From Pirellulales bacterium (GTDB lineage Bacteria > Planctomycetota > Planctomycetia > Pirellulales > JAICIG01): a DNA stretch of 14,746 bases. Positions within the stretch are counted from its first letter, which is position 1. Each line of letters opens with the position of its first letter. Under the pieces are notes generated by a model that was given only the letters and a program-made list of their open reading frames with translations, did not search any database and was not told the origin of the DNA. Shown piece by piece: positions 7,801 through 13,431 of this stretch. Where the stretch lies: the NCBI GenBank assembly GCA_025924495.1, contig JAICIG010000176.1, forward strand, positions 1 to 14,746, written 5' to 3'. The position numbers and the translations under genes are program-made.

Positions 7801-9094
7801 AGGGCAGCCGCCTGCCTTCGGACCGGGCGGTTTGGGCGGCGGCGGGCAGGCCGACTTCCAGAGCCTGATCGAGTTGATCACTTCGACGATCGCGCCGACG
7901 ACTTGGGACGAAGTGGGCGGTCCGGGCGCCATCCAGGAATACCGCAACAACTTGAGCCTGGTCATCAGCCAGACTCAGGAAGTTCACGAAGAGATCGCGG
8001 ATTTGCTGGCGCAGCTGCGCCGCTTGCAAGACTTGCAAGTCACGATCGAAGTCCGCTTTATTACGCTCAACGACAACTTCTTCGAAAGAATCGGGGTGAA
8101 CTTCGACTTCGCCATTCCGACGTACGCTCAGAAGAAGTTCCAGTTGTTCGGCAACAAGTTGGCCGATGCCCCGATTACGCCTGCGGGCGGCACGGTCTTC
8201 CCTGTGAATGGCCAACCGCTGGACTTGCAGGCGCGTGACCTGCGCAAGGAGCAAAGCGTGACTATCGGTTTGCAGCCAGGCGCCACGGGCGGCGTCGAGG
8301 CGGCGCCGAACCTGGACATTCCGTTCCAGCAAGGCAGCTTTGGTCTGGCGACGCCGCAGTTCGGCGGTTACCAGGCCGGCGCCGGCGCCACCTTGGGCTT
8401 TGCCATTTTGAGCAACATCGAAACCTACTTCCTGATCGAAGCGTCGCAAGGCGATCGGCGCAGCAACGTGCTGCAGGCGCCTAAGGTGACGCTGTTCAAC
8501 GGTCAGCAGGCGATCGTCATGGATACCACGCAGACTCCGTTCGTGATCAGCGTGATTCCGGTGGTCGGCGCCTTTGCGGCCGCACAACAGCCGGTGATCG
8601 TCGTACTCAATGAAGGCACAGCTTTGAGCGTGCAGGCGGTCGTCTCCAGCGATCGGCGCTTCGTGCGCCTCACGCTGGTGCCGTTCTTCAGCAACATCTC
8701 GAAGGTCGATACCTTTACGTTCGCCGGTTCGAGCAGCACCACGACGGAAGACAGCTCCAGCGGCCCGAACGACAACACCACGGCCCGTGACAAGAAGACC
8801 ACCACTTCTGCGGAAGGCACCACGGTGCAGTTGCCGTCGTTCTCCTTCGTCACGGTGAGTACGACCGTGAGCGTGCCCGACGGCGGAACCGTGCTGTTGG
8901 GCGGCGTCAAGCGATTGAGCGAAGGCCGGAACGAATTCGGCGTGCCGCTCTTGAGCAAGATTCCGTACCTGAGCCGACTGTTCCGCAACGTGGGCATTGG
9001 CCGCGAAACGCAAAGTCTGATGATGATGGTCACGCCGCGCATCATCATTCAGGAAGAGGAAGAACAACTGCTGGGTATTCCGGCCTCGCCGTGA
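4868..9094 (+). CDS. Giant secretin (GspD/PilQ family) with N-terminal helical repeats
   Basis: A 1,408-residue outer-membrane channel protein of the type II secretion / type IV pilus secretin family. Order: signal peptide (1-25); repeats of about 50 residues at 59-108, 235-282, 306-355 and 403-450, each with a pattern like LLxQAxxAMxxGxLxxAxxLxxxA and joined by Pro/Ala/Gly-rich linkers; two more diverged TPR-like helical pairs near 512-558 and 683-730; a coiled-coil-like charged region; an STN/N0-like domain (about 804-888, LKTPVSLRFQEMPLAQVVEE onward); a Gly/Ser/Met-rich linker (about 932-998); an N-domain-like segment; and the C-terminal secretin domain with NVLQAPKVTLFNGQQA, VPDGGTVLLGG from residue 1336 and GVPLLSKIPYLSRLF. 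It is about twice the length of ordinary secretins (roughly 600-750 residues), owing to the front half. It starts with TTG behind AAAGGAG. No ATPase, inner-membrane platform or pseudopilin genes flank it, so it is an orphan here. Secretin identity is firm; its partner machine is unknown. Confidence 0.93.
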   Translation: MKTTSRKLTAWMATGIFLVAGVAWAGPQSGSLSGLWGAVITGQAGGAPLEDQRRTVADLLSQARKAMKEGRLETADSLVSRAEAMDIRYSKLHLGDTPEKARRDLARIMKGQGGGKLPSQKFQPEAPGGNAAANTSPAQAAKAPVDPFAVRQDGFEPTAKTTPQRGEQPMVDPRAVLAPPSDAEVTGKLPTGKPFPDSSPFGKQLVTSPPKGAEGGLTAEQLPNNDPNRAQSNRLLLESRRSLAVGDVRRAADLAQQAKKLAVQYDFHEDSPAKVEDAIQRYSRLNSPGGPGKESETFRRQQAESLLQQAEGLMNWGEFDEAQRLVADAKRLNVNYGPFDVKPDSVMERIAAARRQRTSGEPSRLEPLPPVDKHAAPLAEQSAAAQTPLDPATAARKQQALQLVKQAREAMQAGDLDRAAGLAEQAEDLRVPDTAFHKGEDRPWMVLYQIQQTEKERQGVVPAGGANPIGVEAGREGGFPGAQAMYDRNRDATQNVPAARLQEQGGSPEGAMALFQRGEEALRNRDIPAALNWFRQANQRRDELEPAIQQQLQDKLQLLAQSAATRRPGNEAGLINEAAADQQLKYRQISAELARQEQAARNLQASNPKQALELLKQARGIVEQSTLETAARDILLRRVDRDVQELEGFIDANRGKIELNERNTATRNEIEREQKVKVEVQEKIALLVDEFNKLMDEHRYAEAEVVAKRAKEVAPDEPVVKQIGLMVKMASRTSNYNDVADAKEQGFINALHNVDKSAIPFDDNKPFVFGDAREWERLTKSRKELARMDRRNRSEKELEIEGKLKTPVSLRFQEMPLAQVVEELSRLAQVNMHLDNRGLAEEGVATDTPVTIELSQDISLKSALNLILEPLRLSYVIKDEVLKITSEHLRDGEIFTVTYNVADLVTPIPNFSPNGRMGLAGALQDAQNSIPMYGGMGGDAPLQVVASNSGSMSNAMMSSNLLAQVSSASGAAMAAASAGQPPAFGPGGLGGGGQADFQSLIELITSTIAPTTWDEVGGPGAIQEYRNNLSLVISQTQEVHEEIADLLAQLRRLQDLQVTIEVRFITLNDNFFERIGVNFDFAIPTYAQKKFQLFGNKLADAPITPAGGTVFPVNGQPLDLQARDLRKEQSVTIGLQPGATGGVEAAPNLDIPFQQGSFGLATPQFGGYQAGAGATLGFAILSNIETYFLIEASQGDRRSNVLQAPKVTLFNGQQAIVMDTTQTPFVISVIPVVGAFAAAQQPVIVVLNEGTALSVQAVVSSDRRFVRLTLVPFFSNISKVDTFTFAGSSSTTTEDSSSGPNDNTTARDKKTTTSAEGTTVQLPSFSFVTVSTTVSVPDGGTVLLGGVKRLSEGRNEFGVPLLSKIPYLSRLFRNVGIGRETQSLMMMVTPRIIIQEEEEQLLGIPASP

Positions 9095-9129
9095 GCCAAA
9101 TGGCCGCGGCCGCAACGTAATCCCCCCTC

Positions 9130-9169
9130 GGGCCATCGCAACTCGGCAACGGGTTGCGGTGGCCCTTTT
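9130..9169 (+). terminator. Rho-independent terminator after the secretin gene
   Basis: A 13-base-pair stem, GGGCCATCGCAAC (9130-9142) with GTTGCGGTGGCCC (9153-9165), containing one G-T wobble and a 10-base loop, followed by TTTTCTT. It lies 35 bases after the secretin stop codon. Confidence 0.88.
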
Positions 9170-9298
9170 CTTGCGCTCGTGCGGCGCAAGATAGCGTTTC
9201 GAAATGGGCCCCGGGCTGTCGGCGCCCGACGCGCCTTGTTAGATTCTGGAAAGGCCAGACGCTTACACGCTGAGAACTTCTTCCACCCGGAGCCTGCC

Positions 9299-9703
9299 AT
9301 GAAACCCCACGCCTGGATCGCCTGCGGCGCCTTCCTGGCCGGTCTCGCCGTCGCCATGGGGGCCTTTGGCGCCCACGGACTGAAGCCGTGGTTGACCGAG
9401 CGCGCAGGACTGTCGGCCGAAGCAGCGGCCAGGTCGCTCGAAACGTACGAAACGGCCGCCCGTTACCACATGTATCACGCCCTGGCGTTAATTCTGACCG
9501 GACTGTTCGCTCAGCGGGATCCTTCGCGCTCACTCGATACCGCCGGCTGGAGTTTTCTGGTCGGCATCCTGATCTTTTCCGGCCTTTGCTACGCCATTGC
9601 CCTCGGCGGCCCGAAAAAACTTGGCGCCATCGTCCCCATCGGCGGCGTCGCCTTCATCATCGGCTGGCTGGCAATGGCCATCGGCGCCCTGAAACAAGGC
9701 TGA
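9299..9703 (+). CDS. DUF423 family small integral membrane protein
   Basis: A 134-residue hydrophobic protein of the DUF423 (YgdD-like) family, whose biochemical role is not established. Four membrane segments can be seen: about residues 5-24 (WIACGAFLAGLAVAMGAFGA), 57-74 (MYHALALILTGLFA), 85-104 (WSFLVGILIFSGLCYAIALG) and 109-130 (GAIVPIGGVAFIIGWLAMAI). The family signatures GAFGAHGL and ARYHMYHALAL are both present, and the length is normal. GGAG at 9289-9292 sits six bases before ATG 9299 and fixes the start; the frame is open further upstream to 9179, but that part looks non-coding. It is separated from the secretin by a terminator and so is probably expressed on its own. Confidence 0.92.
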   Translation: MKPHAWIACGAFLAGLAVAMGAFGAHGLKPWLTERAGLSAEAAARSLETYETAARYHMYHALALILTGLFAQRDPSRSLDTAGWSFLVGILIFSGLCYAIALGGPKKLGAIVPIGGVAFIIGWLAMAIGALKQG

Positions 9704-9839
9704 AGGCGCACGGACGACATTGTTGTCTTCAAATCGGAGGGCTCGACCGAATGCATGATTCCTTTCAAGTTCCGGTTAAGCAGATGTATATGGGTCGGGA
9801 CTGAATGGGATCAAAGTAAGCTGCAGCAACTGAGCCGGC

Positions 9840-9941
9840 CAAATTCTTCCGTAGCTTGGCGCGAGGTCGGCTCATCAGGTCGTACGGTTTGGACCTGCGT
9901 TTGAAAACACGAGGCTCGACGCGCCCGCGGCGGGGCGGGTT
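9840..9941 (-). pseudogene. Remnant of the C-terminus of an IS4-type transposase
   Basis: Reading the minus strand gives NPPRRGRVEPRVFKRRSKPY followed by DLMSRPRAKLRKNLA. This matches, from memory, the conserved basic tail of IS4-family DDE transposases (pattern RPGRxEPRAxKRRPKxYxxLxxPR). Nothing upstream (above 9941) resembles the DDE catalytic domain, and no clear terminal inverted repeats are visible, so it is a short dead fragment. Recognition is by pattern only. Confidence 0.55.
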
Positions 9942-10191
9942 GAGCGGCAATTCTGGCAAAGCGTCGCGGGCCTCGGCGGCTGTGGTGCTGCCGCTCCAGT
10001 TGCGACTACGCTCCAGCAGCACAGCCGGAACGCAGCAACCTTACCCGTTCCCAGATCCGTACACTCATAACGCTCGGTGCAAAAGAGGGGGGAATTTCAC
10101 GCTGCCTAAAAGAGTTAGCGAAAGTTCAAATGCGGTTCGTTCGCGACACCTTGTCTTCGTCTGATGGCCTCCGAAGAAGTTTTGTAGCGCC

Positions 10192-10221
10192 TTCCGACTT
10201 GGCGTTATTCTCGGCTACAAT
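10192..10221 (+). promoter_or_regulatory. Possible promoter of the small lipoprotein gene
   Basis: TACAAT at 10216-10221 is a five-of-six match to the -10 consensus. The best-spaced -35 candidate, TTCCGA (10192-10197, 18-base spacer), is weak. Transcription would start about 55 bases before the coding start. Confidence 0.3.
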
Positions 10222-10283
10222 GCGGCGAGTGGTTGGGCAAGTCCGGCTGGGGAACTACAGACCCCGCCGACAGGATGCGTGAC

Positions 10284-10793
10284 ATGCGATCCTTCATGCT
10301 TGCGGCACTCGCCGTCATCTTTTTTGGTTGCTCGGAACGTAGTGCGTCGAACCGGCCAATCCCCCAGACTGTCGTGGGCGTCGCCCGCGACTCCAAGGAA
10401 CCCCAGTTTGTTTTCGTAGCGCCAGACGGGTTTGAATGGAATAGCGAACATCGCCTCTGGTACAACAAGAACACAAGAACGAGCATTACACTTGCCCATG
10501 CACCTGGAAAATCATTTCAGATGGTTGTCGATGACTTTGTTGCCGATCGAATGCTGGCGGCAAATTTGGACCTGCTTAGCAAAGACGTTCGTGACATCGA
10601 TGGCCGAGCCACGCTTCTCGTCCATGGGAATCGATTGAATGCGAAATCCCCGGAACAGTTCTGCACGGTTGCGTTTGGTACGAGAACCGGCGTCGCCCAG
10701 GTCACCGCGATCTACCCGTCAGACCTGACGGAGCGCATGAAGGCTTCAATTGAGGAATCGCTGCTTACGTCGCGGTATGAACTCCCCGATTGA
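10284..10793 (+). CDS. Small putative lipoprotein of unknown function
   Basis: A 169-residue protein I do not recognise. Its start is a lipoprotein-like signal, MRSFMLAALAVIFFGCSERS, with Cys16 as the probable lipidation site (the -3 residue is Phe, so the lipobox is not ideal). The mature part is a compact mixed alpha/beta sequence: FVFVAPDGFEWNSEHRLWYN, then TSITLAHAPGKSFQMVVDDF, a VHGNRLN turn, then VAFGTRTGVAQVTAIYPSDL. This resembles small secreted planctomycete proteins that assess a user value, but no named domain can be claimed. ATG 10284 is preferred because AGGA (10272-10275) is eight bases upstream; ATG 10275 is an alternative adding three residues. GC content is lower than in neighbouring genes, and it lies between eroded regions, so recent acquisition is possible. 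Confidence 0.7.
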   Translation: MRSFMLAALAVIFFGCSERSASNRPIPQTVVGVARDSKEPQFVFVAPDGFEWNSEHRLWYNKNTRTSITLAHAPGKSFQMVVDDFVADRMLAANLDLLSKDVRDIDGRATLLVHGNRLNAKSPEQFCTVAFGTRTGVAQVTAIYPSDLTERMKASIEESLLTSRYELPD

Positions 10794-11014
10794 TCACGAA
10801 CAGCCGGCGCCTCCAAGTGATGGCGTGCGTGGCGCGGACCGGCCGGGCCTTTTTGCTGCGCCTCCATCGTGAGCTCCGTAGAACGAGATGCCGGCCGAGG
10901 AAGTCTTCGGCAATCGCCAAGAGGTGAGTGAAGTACCGTTCCTTGTCCGCGGCGGCGCACCAAAATCGGCGTTTCCGGGAACTAATCTAAGCGAGTGGAT
11001 TCCTTGGTCGAGTG
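10794..11014. other. Short intergenic stretch, no gene called
   Basis: About 220 bases between the lipoprotein gene and the fragment at 11015. Short open frames exist on both strands: plus 10888-11022 (44 codons) and a minus-strand stretch near 10800-10975 reading AADKERYFTHLLAIAEDF. The latter looks somewhat protein-like and may be another decayed coding piece. Neither has a convincing start or a recognised family. No terminator with a T tract was found. Confidence 0.35.
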
Positions 11015-11197
11015 CTATTTAGCGTCGTGAGTCTTGGCTAAATCCAGTAGCGCCCGAATCTCGGCGCGGCGCGGCGATGATTCTTCAGTTCGATCATAAG
11101 AAGCTTGCAGCCAATGCCGTTCGCGTGCCGCAATCTGCGGCCCTTCAGGCAGTTTCAGCAGCACTTCGACATACCGGTAAAAGTAATTCGTCGATGT
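11015..11197 (-). pseudogene. Unidentified C-terminal coding fragment fused behind the radical SAM gene
   Basis: In the frame +1 relative to the radical SAM gene, the minus strand reads TNYFYRYVEVLLKLPEGPQI and continues through ARERHWLQASYDRTEESS and RRAEIRALLDLAKTHDAK to a TAG at 11015-11017. The composition (amphipathic helices, few rare codons) looks like a genuine protein tail, and it does not resemble the expected C-terminal half of a B12-binding radical SAM enzyme. It has no start of its own. I do not recognise the family. Confidence 0.45.
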
Positions 11198-11915
11198 CGC
11201 GACTGCCGGCGAAGGTATTGTCGTCCGCTAGTTCGACCGGCACTCCCGGCGCGCTCGTCCGGATGGCGGCCAGCTCGCGCTCAATGAGCGCCGCCGGCTT
11301 TTCGCGAAAGCAGCCCAGCAAGCGGCTGGCGCCGCAGAACTCGCAGGCCAAAGGGCAGCCGCGTTGCGTTTGCAAAGTCAGGCGAGCGGGCGGAATCTTG
11401 CCGAGCAACTCGAAGCGCGGCAGCGGCGCCTGCGACAGATCGTAATTGCGCGGCGCGCGGTAAATCGGCCGCAGTTCGCCCGCCGCGGCATCGGACAGCA
11501 CCTCGAGCCAGACGGGTTCCCCCTCGCCGACGACGACGGCATCACATCGTTTGCTAGCTTCCTCCGCGCAAACCGTCGCATGCAAACCGCCGATCACGGT
11601 TAACAAGCCGGCGCCTCGCAACTTGTCGCCTAAACGATACGCCTCTTCAACTGATGCAGTGAGCGCCGAAATGGCGACCAAGGTCGGCCTTTCATCGACC
11701 AATCGCGCCAACAATTCATCCTGATCGGCGCCGGCATGGTAGCTGCAAGTCCAATCGGGCGGCGTCAATCCTGCCAAAGTGAGCAGTCCCAAGGCCGGCA
11801 ACTGCGAGATCGCCTCGGCGCGCGGTCGTAGCCCGGGCAGGCTCATGCCCAAGGCGAGCAGTTCTTGCTCCTTGACTCGCAGTCCGGTGAAGGGAACAAA
11901 AGCGACGTGCGGCAT
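11145..11915 (-). CDS. Truncated B12-binding radical SAM protein (probable pseudogene)
   Basis: The front half of a cobalamin-dependent radical SAM enzyme, 256 residues. An N-terminal B12-binding domain (about 1-145) shows ERPTLVAISALTASVEEAYR, TVIGGLHATV and a VVGEGE segment. The iron-sulfur motif follows: Cys187, Cys191 and Cys194 in RGCPLACEFCGASRL, which would bind the 4Fe-4S cluster. After VELADDNTFAG (about 227-237) the family would continue through the rest of the barrel for some 200 residues, but here the frame ends at 11145, about 20 residues on. Full-length relatives are about 450-500 residues, so SAM binding is incomplete and activity is unlikely. ATG 11915 is chosen (AGGGG about seven bases upstream; MPHVAFVPFTGLRV is a typical beginning); a GTG at 11945 would add ten residues. 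The substrate is unknown. Confidence 0.85.
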   Translation of the reverse strand: MPHVAFVPFTGLRVKEQELLALGMSLPGLRPRAEAISQLPALGLLTLAGLTPPDWTCSYHAGADQDELLARLVDERPTLVAISALTASVEEAYRLGDKLRGAGLLTVIGGLHATVCAEEASKRCDAVVVGEGEPVWLEVLSDAAAGELRPIYRAPRNYDLSQAPLPRFELLGKIPPARLTLQTQRGCPLACEFCGASRLLGCFREKPAALIERELAAIRTSAPGVPVELADDNTFAGSRDIDELLLPVCRSAAETA

Positions 11916-12102
11916 CGGCGGCCCCTTGCCTGGTGTGATGGCCACGCTGCATTCAGTCTAACCGGCCGGGACGTTGCTTGCTTGCCGATTTCGTCGCCAG
12001 CCGATCTGGGCCAAGCCAGTTTGCGGCTAGCATGCCGAGGCCGGATTGCGCGCAAAGAGAGACGCCAGCCGTCGGGGATCAGCCAAAAGAAACAACGAGC
12101 TT

Positions 12103-12165
12103 GCCAAGATGGCCAACTTCGCGCCGGGAATCTTGGCCGCCTTGGTGCGTGAAAAGATGGCCAGA
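12103..12165. repeat. Palindromic repeat, diverged copy 1
   Basis: GCCAAGATGGCCAACTTCG is followed by GAATCTTGGCCGCCTTGG, giving inverted GGCCAA/TTGGCC arms like those of the other copies, and a further AAAAGATGGCCAG at 12152-12163. It is more diverged than copies 2 and 3. Confidence 0.55.
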
Positions 12166-12275
12166 CGCGAGAAGAATCGTGGTTAAAATAGGTTATGGTA
12201 ACATAAATGTCCCGGTAGTCGTAACTTGCGCCGGAAAGTCCACTTCGGAGCCGATCTTGCTCCTCGCTAGCGCGC

Positions 12276-12374
12276 CCAAGATGGCCACGCGGTGAACAAC
12301 GGGAAAAGATGAGTCAGGTGCGGCATTTTCCCAAGGTGGCCAGGTTCGAACGGAAATCTTGGTCATCTTCGCAC
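12276..12374. repeat. Palindromic repeat, copy 2 (about 100 bases)
   Basis: It begins with CCAAGATGGCCACG and ends with a conserved block of about 50 bases (12324-12373): GCATTTTCCCAAGGTGGCC, then AGGTTCGAACGGAAATCTTG and GTCATCTTCGCA. The final block aligns closely with copy 3. Confidence 0.65.
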
Positions 12375-12500
12375 GGGCAGGGAGAGAACCTTGGAAGGAA
12401 CAATGTGTTCTAGATGTGTTACTGTGGTATAAACACAATCCCGCACAGCACTTGAGGTCGGGTAGCGTGCGGGGAGTGCGATTTGTCCGTTCGCCGGATT

Positions 12501-12613
12501 GCCAAGACGGCAAGGCAGAATGCAGTCGCATAGGCGGCCAATCGCGGGTTGGCCGGTTTCCTGCATTCCCGAAGGTGGCCAACTTCGAAGGGAAATCTTG
12601 GCCATTTTCGCAT
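12501..12613. repeat. Palindromic repeat, copy 3 (about 113 bases)
   Basis: It begins with GCCAAGACGGCAAGG, contains an inner hairpin CGGCCAA (12535-12541) / TTGGCCG (12549-12555) with a seven-base loop, and ends with the conserved block GCATTCCCGAAGGTGGCC, AACTTCGAAGGGAAATCTTG and GCCATTTTCGCA (12563-12611). It has the same order of sub-motifs as copy 2, which suggests a mobile or expanding repeat family. Confidence 0.65.
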
Positions 12614-12817
12614 CAAGCGGCCGCTGTATGTGGTGACCGAGCGGGAGGGGGCCACTCCGCCGCGGCCGGCAACCTAATATGGAGACGCCAGCGGCGAATA
12701 ACATAAGGGCGGCGGTAGATTATTCGTGCATGGCGTTCTAAGGAGACGAGGGCGAACTTCGTCGTTGCCGAGCGGTACATTGATGGGCAGGCCCATTCCA
12801 CAAACGGGGAGATGGGC

Positions 12818-13381
12818 ATGAAATTGGAGGTCATTGGAAAGATGGACTTGAATTCGAAGACGGCGCTGCCAATGCAGCTAAGTGTCGTTTGCCTGTCTAC
12901 CCTCGGCGCGTTCGTATGCTGTTTATTGGCGAGCGGTTGCAGCGATGGTGCGAATAATCGTGCTTCTATTGAGCGGGCCGAAAGTCAGGTTGCGCGAATC
13001 GCGGAGGATCTCGACCGGCGAACGACCGAGTCGGGCGTCTACATTCGAGCAGAGAAAGACGAAATCAAGGAAAGGGATCCCTGGGGTACGCCGGTCAAAG
13101 TCACCTATTCCCAAGGAGGCGTGGCCGAGACGCTGAGCGTGCGGTCGGCAGGTCCCGATCGGATGTTTCAGACGCAGGACGACATCATTGCGCAAGGCAT
13201 GGCGGCCAATTTGAAGGGCATTGGAGAAGGGATCAAGAAGAATGCGGAGGAGACGGCCGCCAACGCGGCGAAAGGCGCCGTGAAAGGCGCTGTCGCCGGC
13301 GTGAAGGAATCGATCAAGGATGCTTTGCCTTCGCGAAAGAAGAAGCAAGCGAGCGACGAGCGGCAAGAAGTGAAGCAATAA
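12818..13381 (+). CDS. Lipoprotein with a pseudopilin-G-like motif and Lys/Ala-rich tail
   Basis: A 187-residue protein. Residues 1-41 form a lipoprotein signal with a long hydrophobic core (LSVVCLSTLGAFVCCLLASG) and lipobox LASGC, Cys41. A helical part (about 50-75) follows, then residues 87-123 carry DPWGTPVKVTYSQ, SVRSAGPDRMFQTQDDI. This DPWG...SAGPD...T.DDI pattern is the C-terminal, calcium-site-like signature of type II secretion major pseudopilin (GspG) proteins, but the pilin N-terminal helix and prepilin cleavage site are absent, so it is not a pilin. The tail (about 128-187) is a repetitive amphipathic Lys/Ala/Gly helix (KGAVKGAVAGVKESIKDAL) ending in a basic stretch. Start 12818 is chosen for GGGGAG six bases upstream; ATG 12812 and 12842 are alternatives. 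It converges with the sialidase gene. The function is unknown. Confidence 0.72.
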   Translation: MKLEVIGKMDLNSKTALPMQLSVVCLSTLGAFVCCLLASGCSDGANNRASIERAESQVARIAEDLDRRTTESGVYIRAEKDEIKERDPWGTPVKVTYSQGGVAETLSVRSAGPDRMFQTQDDIIAQGMAANLKGIGEGIKKNAEETAANAAKGAVKGAVAGVKESIKDALPSRKKKQASDERQEVKQ

Positions 13382-13392
13382 TGTCGTGCCGC

Positions 13393-13431
13393 AAGCGTTC
13401 CGACGGACGTCCGTGCGGAGCTCATCGCTTG
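13393..13431. terminator. Possible bidirectional terminator between convergent genes
   Basis: The 40 bases between the convergent stop codons contain a perfect 12-base palindrome ACGGACGTCCGT (13403-13414) flanked by CCG/CGG, and outer arms AAGCG (13393-13397) and CGCTT (13426-13430). There is no T tract, so intrinsic termination is uncertain. Confidence 0.3.

Larger units (their letters stand above)
9704..10283. other. Gene-poor stretch with a transposase remnant
   Basis: About 580 bases without an intact gene. It contains the IS4-type transposase fragment described separately and, at its right end, a candidate promoter for the next gene. Base composition is more mixed than in the flanking genes (for example GGGGGGAATTTC near 10087). 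Longer open frames here (plus strand 9856-10164) have an arginine/serine-rich composition unlike a folded protein and are not called. Confidence 0.5.
11946..12817. other. 870-base gene-free region with dispersed palindromic repeats
   Basis: No open frame here looks like a protein: the longest ones on both strands overlap each other and are rich in Arg, Pro, Ser and Trp. The region instead contains repeated copies of AAGATGGCCA and its complement (listed as repeats), an inverted repeat GAACA-ATG-TGTTC at 12398-12410, and AT-rich spots such as GGTATAAACACAA near 12426. It presumably includes the promoter of the radical SAM gene (left side, minus strand) and of the lipoprotein gene (right side). 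Confidence 0.5.

Noticed and set aside
6551..9136. An 861-codon minus-strand open frame opposite the secretin
   Set aside because: Despite its length it is Arg/His/Gln/Leu-rich and lies wholly antisense to conserved secretin motifs.
9856..10164. A 102-codon plus-strand open frame
   Set aside because: It overlaps the transposase remnant on the other strand and has low-complexity Arg/Ser composition with no ribosome binding site.
10888..11022. A 44-codon plus-strand open frame (ending in FPGTNLSEWIPWSSAI)
   Set aside because: It somewhat resembles a protein but has no family match I can name and no Shine-Dalgarno, and it overlaps the end of the minus-strand fragment.
12398..12410. GAACA-ATG-TGTTC as a LexA-type operator
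   Set aside because: The spacing between GAAC and GTTC is five bases, not the four of the known GAAC-N4-GTTC box, and no SOS gene is adjacent.
12103..12613. CRISPR array
   Set aside because: The repeats are imperfect, internally palindromic, unevenly spaced and have no uniform spacers; no cas genes are present.
12193..12704. Overlapping minus-strand open frames of about 115-130 codons in the repeat region
   Set aside because: They are made largely of the repeat itself (for example AKMAKISLRSWPPS), lack good starts and overlap plus-strand frames of similar length.
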